Origin: Chara braunii
Lineage: Eukaryota; Streptophyta; Charophyceae; Charales; Characeae
Length of the DNA: 56,978 nucleotides
Direction: 5' to 3'
Assembly: GCA_003427395.1 (NCBI GenBank)
Contig: BFEA01000643.1
Location: forward strand, 754,311 to 811,288
Shown: piece after piece, positions 1 to 10,847 of the stretch
Layout: each line of letters begins with the position of its first letter
How positions within the stretch are numbered: the stretch's first letter is position 1
Notes under the pieces: generated by a model
Told to the model about the DNA's origin: nothing
Databases searched by the model: none
What the model saw: the letters and a program-made list of their open reading frames with translations, nothing else
Program-made: the position numbers and the translations under genes

Positions 1-870
1 TCNCTCGTCAGGTGATTAGAATGTGTGTCCCAGTCCGCGCCAAGTCTCCCTTCGTTAATAGATGTCGCCTGTAAACTAGATGCGCGCTGATGGGAAGAGA
101 TTCCCTTTCATACAATTTCGAACTTGAAAATGCAACCAGAAGTTGACCGAGGCCAACTGATTCTCCCAACAACTATAACCAGTCACATGTCGTGACCACT
201 CCAGGAGTTTTTCAGCTCGCGGTGTACACGAGGCACCCTCAAGCCTCCCTCGAGCGAAAACCCTCAGTTCCCCTTTGTAACTGCCAGGTAGTCGTTCCTC
301 TGGGGAACAGCTGGCTCGTACATACATGCGCAAGGTCATGTCCTGGAAAACGGGGAGAGTACCGCCTCAATAAACCAGGCACCACGGTACCGCCGCTTGG
401 GCTGACTTCGGGCCTGGTAGTGCCGCAGGGGACACAACTCTTCGACAACAATCCCGCAACGGGTTCGTTCATACAGATGCGGCTCCAACGGAATGCAGCT
501 CGATCCAGGTCCAAGCCTGGCCAGCAAGCGCACAACTGCGGCTCAACACCGCTTTGATTGAATTGCTTTTTATTATTTTTATTTTTATTTTTCGCTCAGA
601 ACTGGGCGAATCTTCCACAAAGAAAATTAAAAATAAAACAAAATCAGCGGTAGGCTTCACCAATCCCACTCTGAGTGGTTCAGGCCGTCAAACCTCCTGA
701 GAACCATACCAATCATACCTTGACTCGCAGTCGTGTTTAATAATAATGATAATAAATAAAAGGAATGGGATTAGACCCGAAACAATCAAGGATGATCATT
801 CTGACCAAAGTGTGATCAGTCCTCTAAGGTTGAACCAGTTACTCCCACAAAGCAAGTCAGTCCACTGCAC
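1..870. other. Unassigned left end, no gene supported
   Basis: Overlapping frames of 65-120 codons occur on both strands between 190 and 560, but they overlap each other and none shows a recognisable motif. An 18-base stretch at 316-333 is identical to 12654-12671 inside the integrase remnant of the chromovirus further right. On the minus strand both read LRMYVR, so a scrap of integrase may be present, but the similarity does not continue. The rest is A/T-rich filler. Confidence 0.4.
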
Positions 871-893
871 CGGTGTGACAAATTGACATACCG

Positions 894-959
894 CGGAGGG
901 CCTGAATGTCGGGCCCTCCGACATGATACCAAACCCCCTGCCCAGCGTCCCCGCTGGGC
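894..959. repeat. Three inverted repeats, two mutually exclusive
   Basis: CGGAGGGCC (894-902) pairs with GGCCCTCCG (912-920). ATGTCGG (906-912) pairs with CCGACAT (918-924). These two hairpins share bases and cannot form together. A separate strong hairpin, GCCCAGCG/CGCTGGGC with a 4-base loop, lies at 940-959. They sit just upstream of two TATA-like boxes. A structural role is possible, but nothing here proves one. Confidence 0.6.
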
Positions 960-975
960 CAAACGCATGGCGCAA

Positions 976-1020
976 CCAGTATAAAGTAACATGAACTAGC
1001 GGTCGGCTAGTATAAAATAG
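976..1020 (+). promoter_or_regulatory. Duplicated TATA-like boxes
   Basis: TATAAAG at 980-986 and TATAAAA at 1011-1017 are 31 bases apart in similar contexts (AGTATAAA in both). A small inverted repeat, CTAGC/GCTAG, lies between them at 996-1010. The spacing to the broken frame at 1254 would allow a leader of about 200 bases. This could be the promoter of an old LTR, but no second LTR copy was found. Confidence 0.35.
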
Positions 1021-1253
1021 TAAAGGTCGAATGCTTCCTTTTCTCATTTCTACAATGTGCTGTAGAGGAGTTTCTCATTGTGATTTTGCGCTAGTTGCCA
1101 TCTCACGTCCCCGCTGCGCACATGACCTCCTTCTTTCCTCTCTCGCACGGCTACTCCTTATGGCCTGCGTATTTGCTCGCTTCTCTCTCTTTTAGTAACT
1201 CAGTCTTCTTGTTCTCAAGCTCTCCTTTAACCTTTTTTGCTTCTTGTTGCACC

Positions 1254-1562
1254 ATGCTTGAGGTGCGTAGAGGACAGGGAACAGGAAGAGGTGGGAGAGT
1301 GGGGAAGGCTCGTGAAAAGCCACCACCTCGCACAAGGCGCAAGTACAGCTCAGAGGAGGAAGAGGAGGAGGAGGTCCGAGGATATGGCTACACAAAAACA
1401 TACCCGCGCCACTCACTTGCTAGTTGGCACGAAAGAACTCCATCGCCGACGGAGATGGAGTATTTCTAGAAAAAGTTTGAGGCACGCTATGGCGCCCCAA
1501 GCCTTTCCTCCCCTCCGTACTCCCCAGAGCACCCACTACTCCCACGGCAAGCAGGGCCCTAG
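1254..1562 (+). pseudogene. Broken basic/acidic/proline-rich frame
   Basis: An ATG-started frame of 103 codons with one internal TAG at 1467-1469. The first half is rich in Arg, Gly and Lys, followed by a run of acidic residues (codons about 40-46) and then a Pro/Ser-rich tail after the stop. The composition continues sensibly across the TAG in the same frame, which suggests a single decayed gene. Such charged, Pro-rich N-terminal segments are common in retroelement Gag proteins, but no diagnostic motif is present. It lies downstream of the paired TATA boxes at 980 and 1011. The function is unknown, and chance is a real alternative. Confidence 0.25.
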
Positions 1563-2093
1563 TGACTGCACCGTCACCCTCTATTTCGTGTACCGTCTCT
1601 CCCTCTTCTCATCTTGATAATTGCACTCTTCTTTGCATCTTCTTTCTTCTTTCCTTACTTCAGATTGAGTTCGTGATTGTCTTCTACATCCTGTATAAGC
1701 GCGACTTTCTCTCGAATTTCTGAATATTTTCCTTCCAAATCTCCTGTTCATACCACACTTTATAGCGTCCCAGGCTTAAGAATTTGAATACTTTGAGGCC
1801 GGGATGCATGTTCCTTGTGAACCAGGCCGCTCTGTTGGCCACCAAACCAAATTTAAGAAGGATTTCTCATCGGCAGTTGATTTGACTTGTCGCTGAACTC
1901 TTTTCAGAAAAGAATTTACCTCGTTCCTCGTCTTGGCAGTGACGCCCAGAATATTGTCCAAATCGTCTTTTCTTAAATTATTTGATTTGGCCTTATTTTA
2001 TTATTTTTTGGACCTCTAAATTATTAATCTGATGAATTAAAAAATAAAAAAAGGTTATTTGAATTCTTCATTTCGAACGCAGGGGTCGGCGAG

Positions 2094-2104
2094 CCTATAA
2101 AGGG
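2094..2104 (+). promoter_or_regulatory. TATA-box-like element
   Basis: TATAAAGG at 2096-2103 sits in otherwise GC-richer sequence, about 160 bases upstream of the ATG of the broken frame at 2260. Position and sequence fit a core promoter. No upstream elements were recognised. Confidence 0.35.
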
Positions 2105-2259
2105 TGAGGCAAATGAGTCTTCAGTTATTGGCTGGTAGAAGCGCACAGGCCATCTTGTCGTGCTGATGTTGGTGGTCTGAGGAAGTGTGGTGTCTTGGAG
2201 GGGGAAAGTCTACGTGCGTGTGTGCTGAGTACCGAGCGCAGTTTATCTGACAAACGACT

Positions 2260-2736
2260 ATGGCGCGTAGGAAGGGCCTTTTTGGCTATAGGCCACGACA
2301 CTTGAGGTTTTACTGGAGTTGGGAGCCTATGCGCGAAGATAAGGCTACAGTGGACGCCTGCCTGAACTACAGTAAAAGTGTCGGGCAGGCAAGGTTAAAG
2401 ATAAATGTCTAGGAAGGGAAAGAACATGAGATGAGGGAGGATGAGAAAGTGCAGGGGGTAGTCACCAAGGCTCGCAATCGAGCCGAGCGGAGGTGCGTGA
2501 GGGATGGAGTGACTGCGGCCCTGAAGGTTACGATCACTTACCACGCGGAAGAAACCACCATGAGCACGACTGAGCGAGAGTAGCAGGTGCTGGACCGGGA
2601 CTCATAGGCCAAGTTCGAAGCCAGCGACGCGCAGACGAGGTCCTGGCACGGGCTGGAACAGTGGAGGAGGGAGCATCCGCCAGTCAAGTCGGTAGAGGAC
2701 GAAGCAGAGGCCAACTCGACCCATCGACGAGACTGA
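2260..2736 (+). pseudogene. Broken charged frame interrupted only by TAG
   Basis: From ATG 2260 a frame of 159 codons runs to TGA 2734-2736, with internal TAG codons at 2410, 2581 and 2605 and no internal TAA or TGA. The encoded protein is rich in Arg, Glu and Lys and would probably be helical, and the same composition continues across each stop. An in-frame TGA at 2248 sets the upstream limit. A TATA-like box lies about 160 bases upstream. The charged helical character resembles the N-terminal part of retroelement Gag proteins, but no zinc knuckle follows. C-to-T change of CAG to TAG would explain the stops. Confidence 0.35.
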
Positions 2737-5700
2737 GGCCGCTAAGTGGTTACCAGAAACCAAACAGTGGGGAGTGCGCGCACGGAAGTCAGACTTGAGA
2801 AAAGGTGTGTGTTTTGCTTCTCAATCGTGGGCGTCATCACTCGCGCGGAAGCTACTGCTCTGAATAAACATTTATGAGTCTGCTACGAGAAATACTAGAG
2901 AGCTATGTGAAGGACTTTTGGCTAGCATCTTCGTTTTGCCTCTCAGTTTCCATAGTGAGTGTCAGCCAGCCTGACCTCTGAAAAGGAATAATCCGGTACT
3001 TGTATGTTGGTGAAGGCTATGCGAAAAAGTCAACTATGTGGCGAGATATGCACAGGAGACGCCCGAGGCCGTGTGTTTGGGCTGCTGAGGAAGCCAATGT
3101 TGACGTCATCCTTGTATAGAGCGTGCCTGTTTGACTTCGTGAAAAGTTTGTAACATTCTTTACCCGGGGCGTGAGGTAATCAAGTTTGGACGTGAGAAGT
3201 GAGATGCAGTAGGTGCGTTTGATCAACCATGGGAAATGAGGTTTGCTGGAGCACGTCAGCGTCGTGAGGCAAAAGAAGACGATTGGATCGGCATCCATCC
3301 TTCATCAACTGTCGCTTGCTTCATGATGGGCAAGGCGAGATGGTTGCAAAAAAGTGAGAGGGGTGTTCTCTGATTTAGGTGACGTTACTTGTTTGGTGTG
3401 CGTTCTGTACGTTGGCGATCGCGTCACATCTAGTGGGCGTCACAGTCACAGTAAGTTGCCCCCCTGTCGAAAGAAGAAGGGGTCATCACCATGGTCCTCT
3501 CCCACAAAAGCAGGGTGAAAGAGGGCTTCGCGCATGGATTTCATGTGATGTATACACAATCAGTGGGATGGAGAGTTAGAAGAACGGTGTGTTATGGTGG
3601 ATCAGCAAGGTTGGTACTACTACAAGAAAGACGAGGTTTATTCTCAACGTCGACGACTAAACCTACCATCGTCAGTGTATTTAGCGCAACCGCTCCCACA
3701 TAGTGTCCTTTTTTTTCCATCTATATGGTAAACTGTTATATCCTCTCACTCAATCTGCGGTACTGACCTCACTATTATTAGAAGGTTGTTGTCTTCTAAC
3801 GAGCAAAGTCTAAAAACAAAATACCGAGTTAAGTACTTTTGTGATGCATGGGTGGTTGTCGTTGTTGACCACAATAGAGCCTCTTGCACAGACAAGGGGA
3901 ACTCTAATTAGGTGTGATGTAACTAACTCGGTGTAGAGGAGTGGCCAGACTAGCGATCAACGACTTGTTAATGAGTCCAACTCCACCGCAAAGGGCTTTG
4001 AATGGTCTGGGAAAAGAGGCATAATCATTAATGAATAAGTACGTGTTCGCAGAGTTACCAAAGATGTTTACTCATAATCTCGGGTACGAACTTTTCAAGA
4101 AACGCGCGAATGGCACTTTTGTTTTTCCCCCTCTTTTACAGATGACGCTATTTGTAAGCGGGGGTTGCTTGTTAATTACCTTTCCAGTTGACTGTGCATT
4201 GGCTTGCTGTAGTCTGGGTTATGTAATGCCACTGTCTTTCCTTGTTGCCTAAGTGTGCTCTTCCACAACCAACTGAGGTCTAACGAGAACTTACGAGGGA
4301 TGTGTTGTGGCCTGTCAAGAATGGACTTCACGAAAACCTAATTTTGTGACCATATGTCGTTATCGTGAACTCAAAAGGTCCTTTGCATGGCGACCCCTCA
4401 CGATTGTTATTCTTTAGCTTTCCAAGAAAACCAATGATTGTTGGATTGCCCCTCAACGTCTGATCACCGTCACTACTAGCCACAAGTCTCTGCTACACAG
4501 TAGACGCCGCTAAATGAGTAGTTGCTAGTAGGAGAGCGGAAAACATAGTGGTGTAGGGTTAAGAAGAGAGGCAGGCCGAGTTTCGATTGCATGGTTTTTC
4601 CTGGTCGTCTTTGCAGTTCAATTATTTTGTATGTACTAGCTCGGCTGAGAAGGGCAAGAGTCCCAGAAAGCCTAATTTAATGGTTTGAGGGGGTTGTAAC
4701 TCTAATGAAGGGTAAGCGTGTGATCATTCAAATGTAAAACAACACGAGCTCGCAAGCACCCATACAATCATATGTGCGTGCAATTGTAAAAACCTATAGA
4801 TACTCGTGCGATCGTGTGAGCTCACGGTTGTACGAGTCTGTGGGTATGGTGACTGTATGAGCAGACGACCGTACAAATTTACAGGCTCTCGCGATAGTAA
4901 GAGTCAGCAAGTGAGATGATTGTACGAGTGTGTGCAACTGTACTGCCTTGTGAGTGCGCGAATAATCTTGGACACAGTCACTAACTCGACGATGTGAGCC
5001 TACAAATCTCTACCTAAACCTACGGGTGCATGGTCAGTTGACTTTTGTTATCAGTCACACGTGCAACTCCGAGTAACTAAAATGCTTCTCTTGGGAACTG
5101 AGACTTAGTAATGAGCCGCAGAGGGAGAAAACGACAAATGAGGAAAGTACTCTATTTAATTGTTAAATTTTTATTTGACGGGGATTAATGTTTGTGATAA
5201 CAAATGCTTCAAACGATAGTTGGAAGTTGGCTAATCAAACAGAAGTGATGACACATTGCCACTTTGTGAATGGAGCCTATAGTAAAGAGGCAACTTCAAG
5301 TATACCTCGGCATTTCCCTCTGATAATGTAGAGCCTCGTTGGGGACGTTTTGTACTAAATGTTACGGATTCGTCATATAATCGGAAGTGGATCGTAAATA
5401 CATGTCATTGATTAAAAAAAGCTTCATGACTTTCTTAAGTCTATAGATTTTGCAGAAGTACCTTGTTTGTTCAAAGCAGAATTCACCCTTGATTTTTCTC
5501 TGTCTACTCTGTAAATGAGCCCAAACTTCTGGAGACAAAATTATACGAGCAATCATTATGCATTTCGGCGGAGGTGAAACCCTCTTGCATATAATCAGTA
5601 GCTTTCAGAGTCCAGGTCGGGTGCTCGAATATCGAGAAGAACTGTGCCTAAATTGCGACATTGAGTGAGAGCACGTTTTTACTTTTTATCGGATTCAGTC

Positions 5701-6843
5701 AAACCGTGCCTGGGCGTAGTTCGCGATCAAAGTGATTTTTCCCTGTGTAAGATTGTCTGTGTTCCGGGCTTGTAGGGTCGAGTGGACGACGCAAAGAAAA
5801 GGGGAAATCCCATATTAACCTTCGACGCCCCTTTTGAACAAACTACGTCCAGATTGCCTGTACTTCAAACCGCTGCACTGAGTAGAACGTGTTCCTGTCG
5901 CCACAATGCGATGGAAGCTGATAAAGTGCTTGGATGGATAATTAAAATTTGGGGAAAAAGATCAGACAACTCATAGCAAGCTCACTAAGGTAGCCTTAGT
6001 AAAAAGGACTGACAGACCTCTTACAGGATATTCGGATAACTTTCGGGTAGTTGAATCTTGCATGTCGTCCAGTCGACATTCATGGCGCACGAGTTAAATG
6101 GGGCCTGTAACTAGTAACTTGTTTGGGTCTGTGTGCAACGACGCCAGACAGGTTCCGTCGCAATCGTCAGGAAAATCATTGGTAGACTGACCTGAGTACC
6201 CCTCTATGGTCTCAACATAGTAGAGGGGCTTACTGCTGATCAATGCTGACGGGTCACACGTCACTAAGGTCTTCAACAGCTAAGCCGAGTGGGATATTCC
6301 AATGAAAACCGAGACTTGAGAATCCCCCCCCCATTTCCTAGAGTGCTGAGCTCACTCAAGACTGTCTGAAGTCTATTTTATTCACAACCTGTTTGCAGAC
6401 CAAGCGTGCTCCAATAAGTACAGTCCCTAAGTGTGGTGTCCACGCGGGGAAGTACTTTTATTAACTAGCATTATGCCCTTGATGAATCAAGAAAAACATG
6501 TACAGTAGGGACATTCTCGTTGTGTCTCTTGCCTTTTACCGGAATAGGGCAGAGGAGTGGGAGGACCTAGCAGTTAAGGGTACTTCACTATGTTTAAAAA
6601 TGATGAGGGAAAAGACTGGGGCTAGTGAAAAACCAAAAGTTTGTTGAATATGTGATTTACATTCACGAATCTGACGGAAGACTACGTGGCACATACTCAT
6701 TTATGGAAACCATCGAGCAAACCAGGGTGATGGTTCGGTAAACATGAAAGTGATCGGGCTCTTTTCTTGGTGATCCTTCCTACTGTGCCAGTTCGCGGTT
6801 GCCATTCAGTGGTCTGTAAATTCAGCAACTTTCATTTCTTTGA
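2737..6843. other. Long unassigned stretch
   Basis: Small frames (3017-3298 minus, 3379-3703 plus, 4031-4252 plus, 5782-5976 plus, 6094-6276 minus) are no longer than chance would allow and carry no motif I recognise. The only structure noticed is the degenerate repeat near 4745-4965. No tRNA, TE domain or convincing promoter was seen. Confidence 0.5.
4745..4965. repeat. Degenerate array of about 46-49-bp units
   Basis: Four roughly equal blocks share the words TTGTACGAGT, GTGCGATCGTGTGAG, GACCGTACAAATTT and GTGAGTGCGCG, with units starting near 4770, 4827, 4871 and 4920. The conservation is loose, so the period is approximate. Confidence 0.35.
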
Positions 6844-7702
6844 GGCTATCGTAAGACATTCAATCAGTGCTCAACCAACTTTCAATCAACGCTCTGCGAT
6901 TCGGGTTGCTCAAATGCTTCTATCAGAAAGGGTCAACGTCAAATCATCTCGATTTGGCATGGAGTTCAGTATCAGTTAGACAACATTCATATCAAAAGAC
7001 ACAAAATTAGTTTTAACATCCATATGAGTGTAGTTCAGTCATCCCCTGTTAGTGAATCAGTCCTGGCCAGTCTCAACAGGGCAGCTCTCAGAGACTCAAT
7101 TCGGTATCAATATGTTAGTGTCACTGACTTCAAGCAAAGGGACTTGTCAATCTATGTTGTCCTCACCAGATTTGCAGGCGGTACCATTTATGACCTAAGA
7201 CTGTATGTAAAAAAAGGTAAGGAGGCCCATGAGTACTTCGACTCTGTTTGGATCTCAGCAGCCTCATATCTTGAGGGGAAAGAGAGAGAGTTTGACAGAA
7301 GTGGTACTAAACTGATCTATATAGACTAACCCCAGACATCTAGTACCTTTCACTCTCACAGATGGCTCTTGCTGGGGTGATCTGGTTGACCTGGCCAAGA
7401 GATATATCTCACCTACAGTGATTGACGACGAGGCAGTGACTGAGTCATCCGAGTTCTAACATCTCAAGCGAGGGATTTTCTCTCAATCATATCTTCCTAC
7501 CCTATGGGAAGAATTTTGTGCTATGGTTGACTTCCGTATCATGGGACTAGGATGAAAATGCTCAGAATTAGTAGGCTTTAGGTGGCTCTATATCGAGAGA
7601 CCACAACCTCAGAAGGTACGAAGACTTGGCCGAAAGCACAGGAAATATGCAGCAAATGAGCGATTGAGTGTGAGATTCAGAGGGATGAGTGAGGACTTTT
7701 GA
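6844..7702 (+). pseudogene. Unrecognised broken gene, about 285 codons
   Basis: An open frame from 6844 (ATG at 7024) ends at TAA 7327-7329. A neighbouring frame opens immediately at 7328 and continues to TGA 7700-7702 with only TAA at 7457 and TGA at 7553. Together they read as one protein-like sequence with one frameshift and two internal stops. The first part (7024-7329, 101 residues) has an even mixture of hydrophobic and charged residues like a folded domain. The downstream part contains acidic and Lys/Arg-rich stretches. No known family motif was recognised. This is the most protein-like frame in the first 8 kb that is not tied to a known transposon. Confidence 0.35.
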
Positions 7703-8829
7703 CTAGTGTTGGTCATGCTCTCTTCATGTGTACTCTCTAAGATTATTATGAGTTCTAATTCTTCCCTCGCTTATCTTGTCATTGCTTGAGTCTGTCAGTC
7801 TTGCTTCGTTTGCATTGACCCTGCTTGATGATTGCATTCTCTGATGATCCTCTCACAGTTCTCAAAATTAGTAAATTGGCAAAATTGATGCATGCATGAC
7901 AGACCAGAATTCTACGATGATTATTTGCATGATTCTCTGTTGTTCCGAATCAAAATAAAAGATTCCTAAGACCGGGGACCGGCGAACATCGCAATTGAAG
8001 GGTCTCGCTCAAAGCCAGATGCACACAACAGGAAGGGATTTGCTTTATTTAATTTATTGCAAAATTTATCCAAAATCCTACGTGACAGCTTGTTGGCTTT
8101 CTGGTTGCCCGAAGAGGCTGGAATGGAAAAAGTGCGACAGGTTGTGCCGTCGCAAAACGGTGCAGGGCCTGTGAGAAAAAAAACATGCTCACGAGAATGC
8201 GCGCATTAGGGCGTCCGCAAGGCGTTTCTCAACCATTTTTCCCTGGCAAGGCGTGCATGTGACCACAAGTTTCGGGGGTCGGCCTACTCAAGCAAAATGG
8301 CTGGGGGCTGTGTGTCCAATTTTGGATTCAACGCGGGTTCCACGTTGAATTCGCGTTCAACTCCCATTCAAACGCGCGTTGGACGAGGAAAAACGGGGTC
8401 CGCAATGATTTTTTTCCTAGGCAAAACATAATCGAAAAAAATAAAATGAAATATGGGGTCATAAATCTTTTCGAGGTCTACGACCCCATATTTTTATTTT
8501 TATTTTGTGAACTTTTAATATATTTTTAAAAAATAAAAAACGTAAGCACAATGAAAAAAACAAAAACAAGAAATGACACGAGTCTTTTTTTTTTGGGTTT
8601 CACAAAGATTTTTTAAGGGCTAAAAAAAAAACAGAAAAAAATATATATATATATAGGGTTGTAGATCTTTCAAATATGTACAAAATTTTTTGTTTTTCTT
8701 TGTTTTTTTTTATAACTTCGTGTATTTTAAAAAATATCAAAACCATAAACAACATTTTTTTTGGCCTGCATTGCTTAGGTAATCATTGCTGGGTAGACTC
8801 CCTGCTGGTAGACTCCCTGATTTGGCCTG
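7703..8829. other. A/T-rich unassigned stretch
   Basis: No gene seen. 8160-8400 is GC-rich with a hairpin: ATTCAACG at 8326-8333 pairs with CGTTGAAT at 8343-8350. 8410-8780 is dominated by A and T runs, including an (AT)n tract at 8640-8655. A near-duplicate TGCTGG-TAGACTCCCTG occurs at about 8788-8820, directly before the foldback element. Confidence 0.45.
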
Positions 8830-9286
8830 CTTCGTTCACTGTTGTTGCAACCACCACCATCAGATCATTTGTGATCTGATGGTTGGGAAGTACTGTGCCG
8901 TGATTTCCAGTGGGAGGTCTCTGTTTTTTTTGTTTTTTTTTTTGCCTTTTTCCTGTTTTCTCAGCCCAGAAACTCGTAATGAACCTATCAGGCCGCTGCC
9001 ACTGAGTGTCACACTGGATCGACCACACTCCAATCCATCTGCTAATGGGACCATGCCCCTGGGGCGAGGTCCCATTAGCAGTCAGATAGGAGTGTGGCCG
9101 ATCCAGTGTGACACTGAGTGGCAGCGGCCAGACAGGTTCATTACGAATTTCTGGGCTGAGAAACAGGAAAAAGGCCAAAAAAAAAAAAGAAACAGAGACC
9201 TCCCACCGGAAATCAGGACAGAGTGCTTCCCAGCCCTCAGATCACAAATGATCTGATGGTGATGGTTGCAAAAACAGTGAACAAAG
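8830..9286. mobile_element. Foldback (long inverted repeat) element
   Basis: Two arms of about 230 and 226 bases (8830-9059 and 9061-9286) are imperfect reverse complements around position 9060, where GCCCC-T-GGGGC forms the tip. Each arm runs from the GTTCACTG region through a near-palindrome CAGATCATTTGTGATCTG, a poly(T) or poly(A) tract, and a GC-rich inner part. Because of this, both strands encode nearly the same 100-residue frame, which is a mirror artefact and not a gene. The structure matches foldback or MITE-type non-autonomous DNA transposons. No transposase is present. A partial relative of the inner segment (GCTAGTGGGACC, CGCCCCTGG) occurs near 9597-9620. Confidence 0.7.
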
Positions 9287-10847
9287 TAACCGCCACATTT
9301 TCTTGGAACAAAATTGACTTCTGTCAGAAGCGATCCTGACACCCTTCACATACCCCATGATTGAAGGAGGGTTGCACCCAATGGGATAATTGCACAACAA
9401 CAAGTAAAATGTCGAATATCTTCTATCCAATGGGCTAAGGCCGACCCCAACCTCATTTGGTGTTGGCCACACCCCCAACCGATTGAAAAGATTCAGGCGG
9501 GAAGCTTTCTTTGCACTGACCGTGGGATCACGAGTACTGCTTGGCAAGATTTGGGTCACTCAACTGCCCCACAAACTCGTTTCTAGCCTGTCCCGTTGCT
9601 AGTGGGACCTCGCCCCTGGTGCTTGTCATTGCTGTCTGGTCGAAGTTGCCCTCAGTACTGGTAGGGTGATGGTCCTGAGTGCTGGTCACACTGAGGTAGG
9701 ATAGTAGGGACAAGGGGTGTGCTGGGAGTATTAACGTGGGGATGGGTAGGGTAGGTAGCCTATCCTAACAGGACAACCATTGGGTGTTGCTACCAGCAAT
9801 CACCACGGGTCTGGTCCTTGGCCTCTACAAGACCCTGGGCTTTCAAAAAAAAAAAAGAAAAAAAAGAATGGATCTTCTGCTAGAATGAGGAATAATGCAT
9901 CGCCATATGTTTTGCCTTCTGTGCATGTGGTGAGAAGAGGCCCTTAGGGCCACTGCACGTATTCCTAAAAAAGGAAAAATGAGAAAAAACAGAAGAAAAA
10001 TTAGAAAACAAAAGAAAAACAGGAAAACAAAAGAAAGAAGAGAAAAAAAAAAAAAAAACGAGAAAACAGAGAATTAGTGACCCATAACTCTGCTGCACAG
10101 ACTGCCACAGACCTGAATTTGAATCCAGACTATATATTCTCAGGCCACAAAGGCAGTCTCCAAGTCTTTGCTCCACGAAGGGTCCTTGCTAATCCGTAGG
10201 GACCCTTCGGAATGAGACTGTACGACCAGATTGCAGCATTTGTAAAAAAAAAAAAAAAAACCGCACCCACGTGCACACACTTGCTCACAGTCTTGGGGTG
10301 TGGGGTGACCCTTACTTTTTACCCTCTTTCAGTTTGAATTTCGGGACGGAGGGGAATGTTTGGCCACCCCACCCTGTTAGTAGGGGTCAAATTTTTTTCT
10401 TTTTTTTTTCTTGTTTTTAGTTTTTGGGCGCGTAGGGCCACGTGTCCGAGGCCCAACGCACCGGTTCCATTTTTCAAAATTGAACGGAACACCCCCGTTT
10501 TCGCGTTAAACGCGATTTAACGGGGCCCCCGGGCCCTTTGAACGGGTTCAACGACGTTGAATTTCCGTTCTCCGTTCATAGGACACACAGGCTGGGGGTG
10601 ACAGCCACCGACCAAAAAAAGGCTCATGCCGGTTTATTTTTTTGTGGTGTGCAGTGCGCTCCGAGGCTTGGCAAGGGAAAGGCCAAAAGTGTTGGTCGTT
10701 TGGTACCCCAACCCAGTTTCTTCTTCTGTTGAATCTGACATGATGGCCTTTTAGGCGTTTATTATTATATATACCCCGTTGCAGCCACATCCGTGTTCAC
10801 AAGAGAACGTGTGGGGCCTGCACCTTAGGGGTGGGCATTGGAGCAAA
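9287..10847. other. Unassigned stretch with low-complexity tracts
   Basis: No gene supported. It contains A-rich tracts at 9845-9868, 9966-10060 and 10243-10260, a possible SINE at 10076-10260, and a GC-rich hairpin with arms CCCCGTT (10493-10499) and AACGGGG (10519-10525). Words such as CTGTGTGTCC and TTCAACG recur here in inverted orientation relative to 8300-8400. Confidence 0.4.
10076..10260 (+). mobile_element. Possible tRNA-like SINE with A tail
   Basis: AATTTGAATCC at about 10118-10128 matches 8 of 11 positions of the RNA polymerase III B box. The block ends in a run of 18 A residues at 10243-10260, as SINEs do. The A box is not clear, so the tRNA relationship is weak. An A-rich tract precedes it, which could be the tail of another insertion. 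Confidence 0.25.

Noticed and set aside
192-557. 121-codon plus frame and 98-codon minus frame near the left end
   Set aside because: They overlap on opposite strands, start with non-ATG-like context and show no motif. Only an 18-base match to an integrase segment was found.
8783-9256. Long frames on both strands encoding similar proteins
   Set aside because: They are the two mirror readings of a single foldback palindrome, with poly(A)/poly(T) giving Lys and Phe runs. No start context or domain supports a gene.
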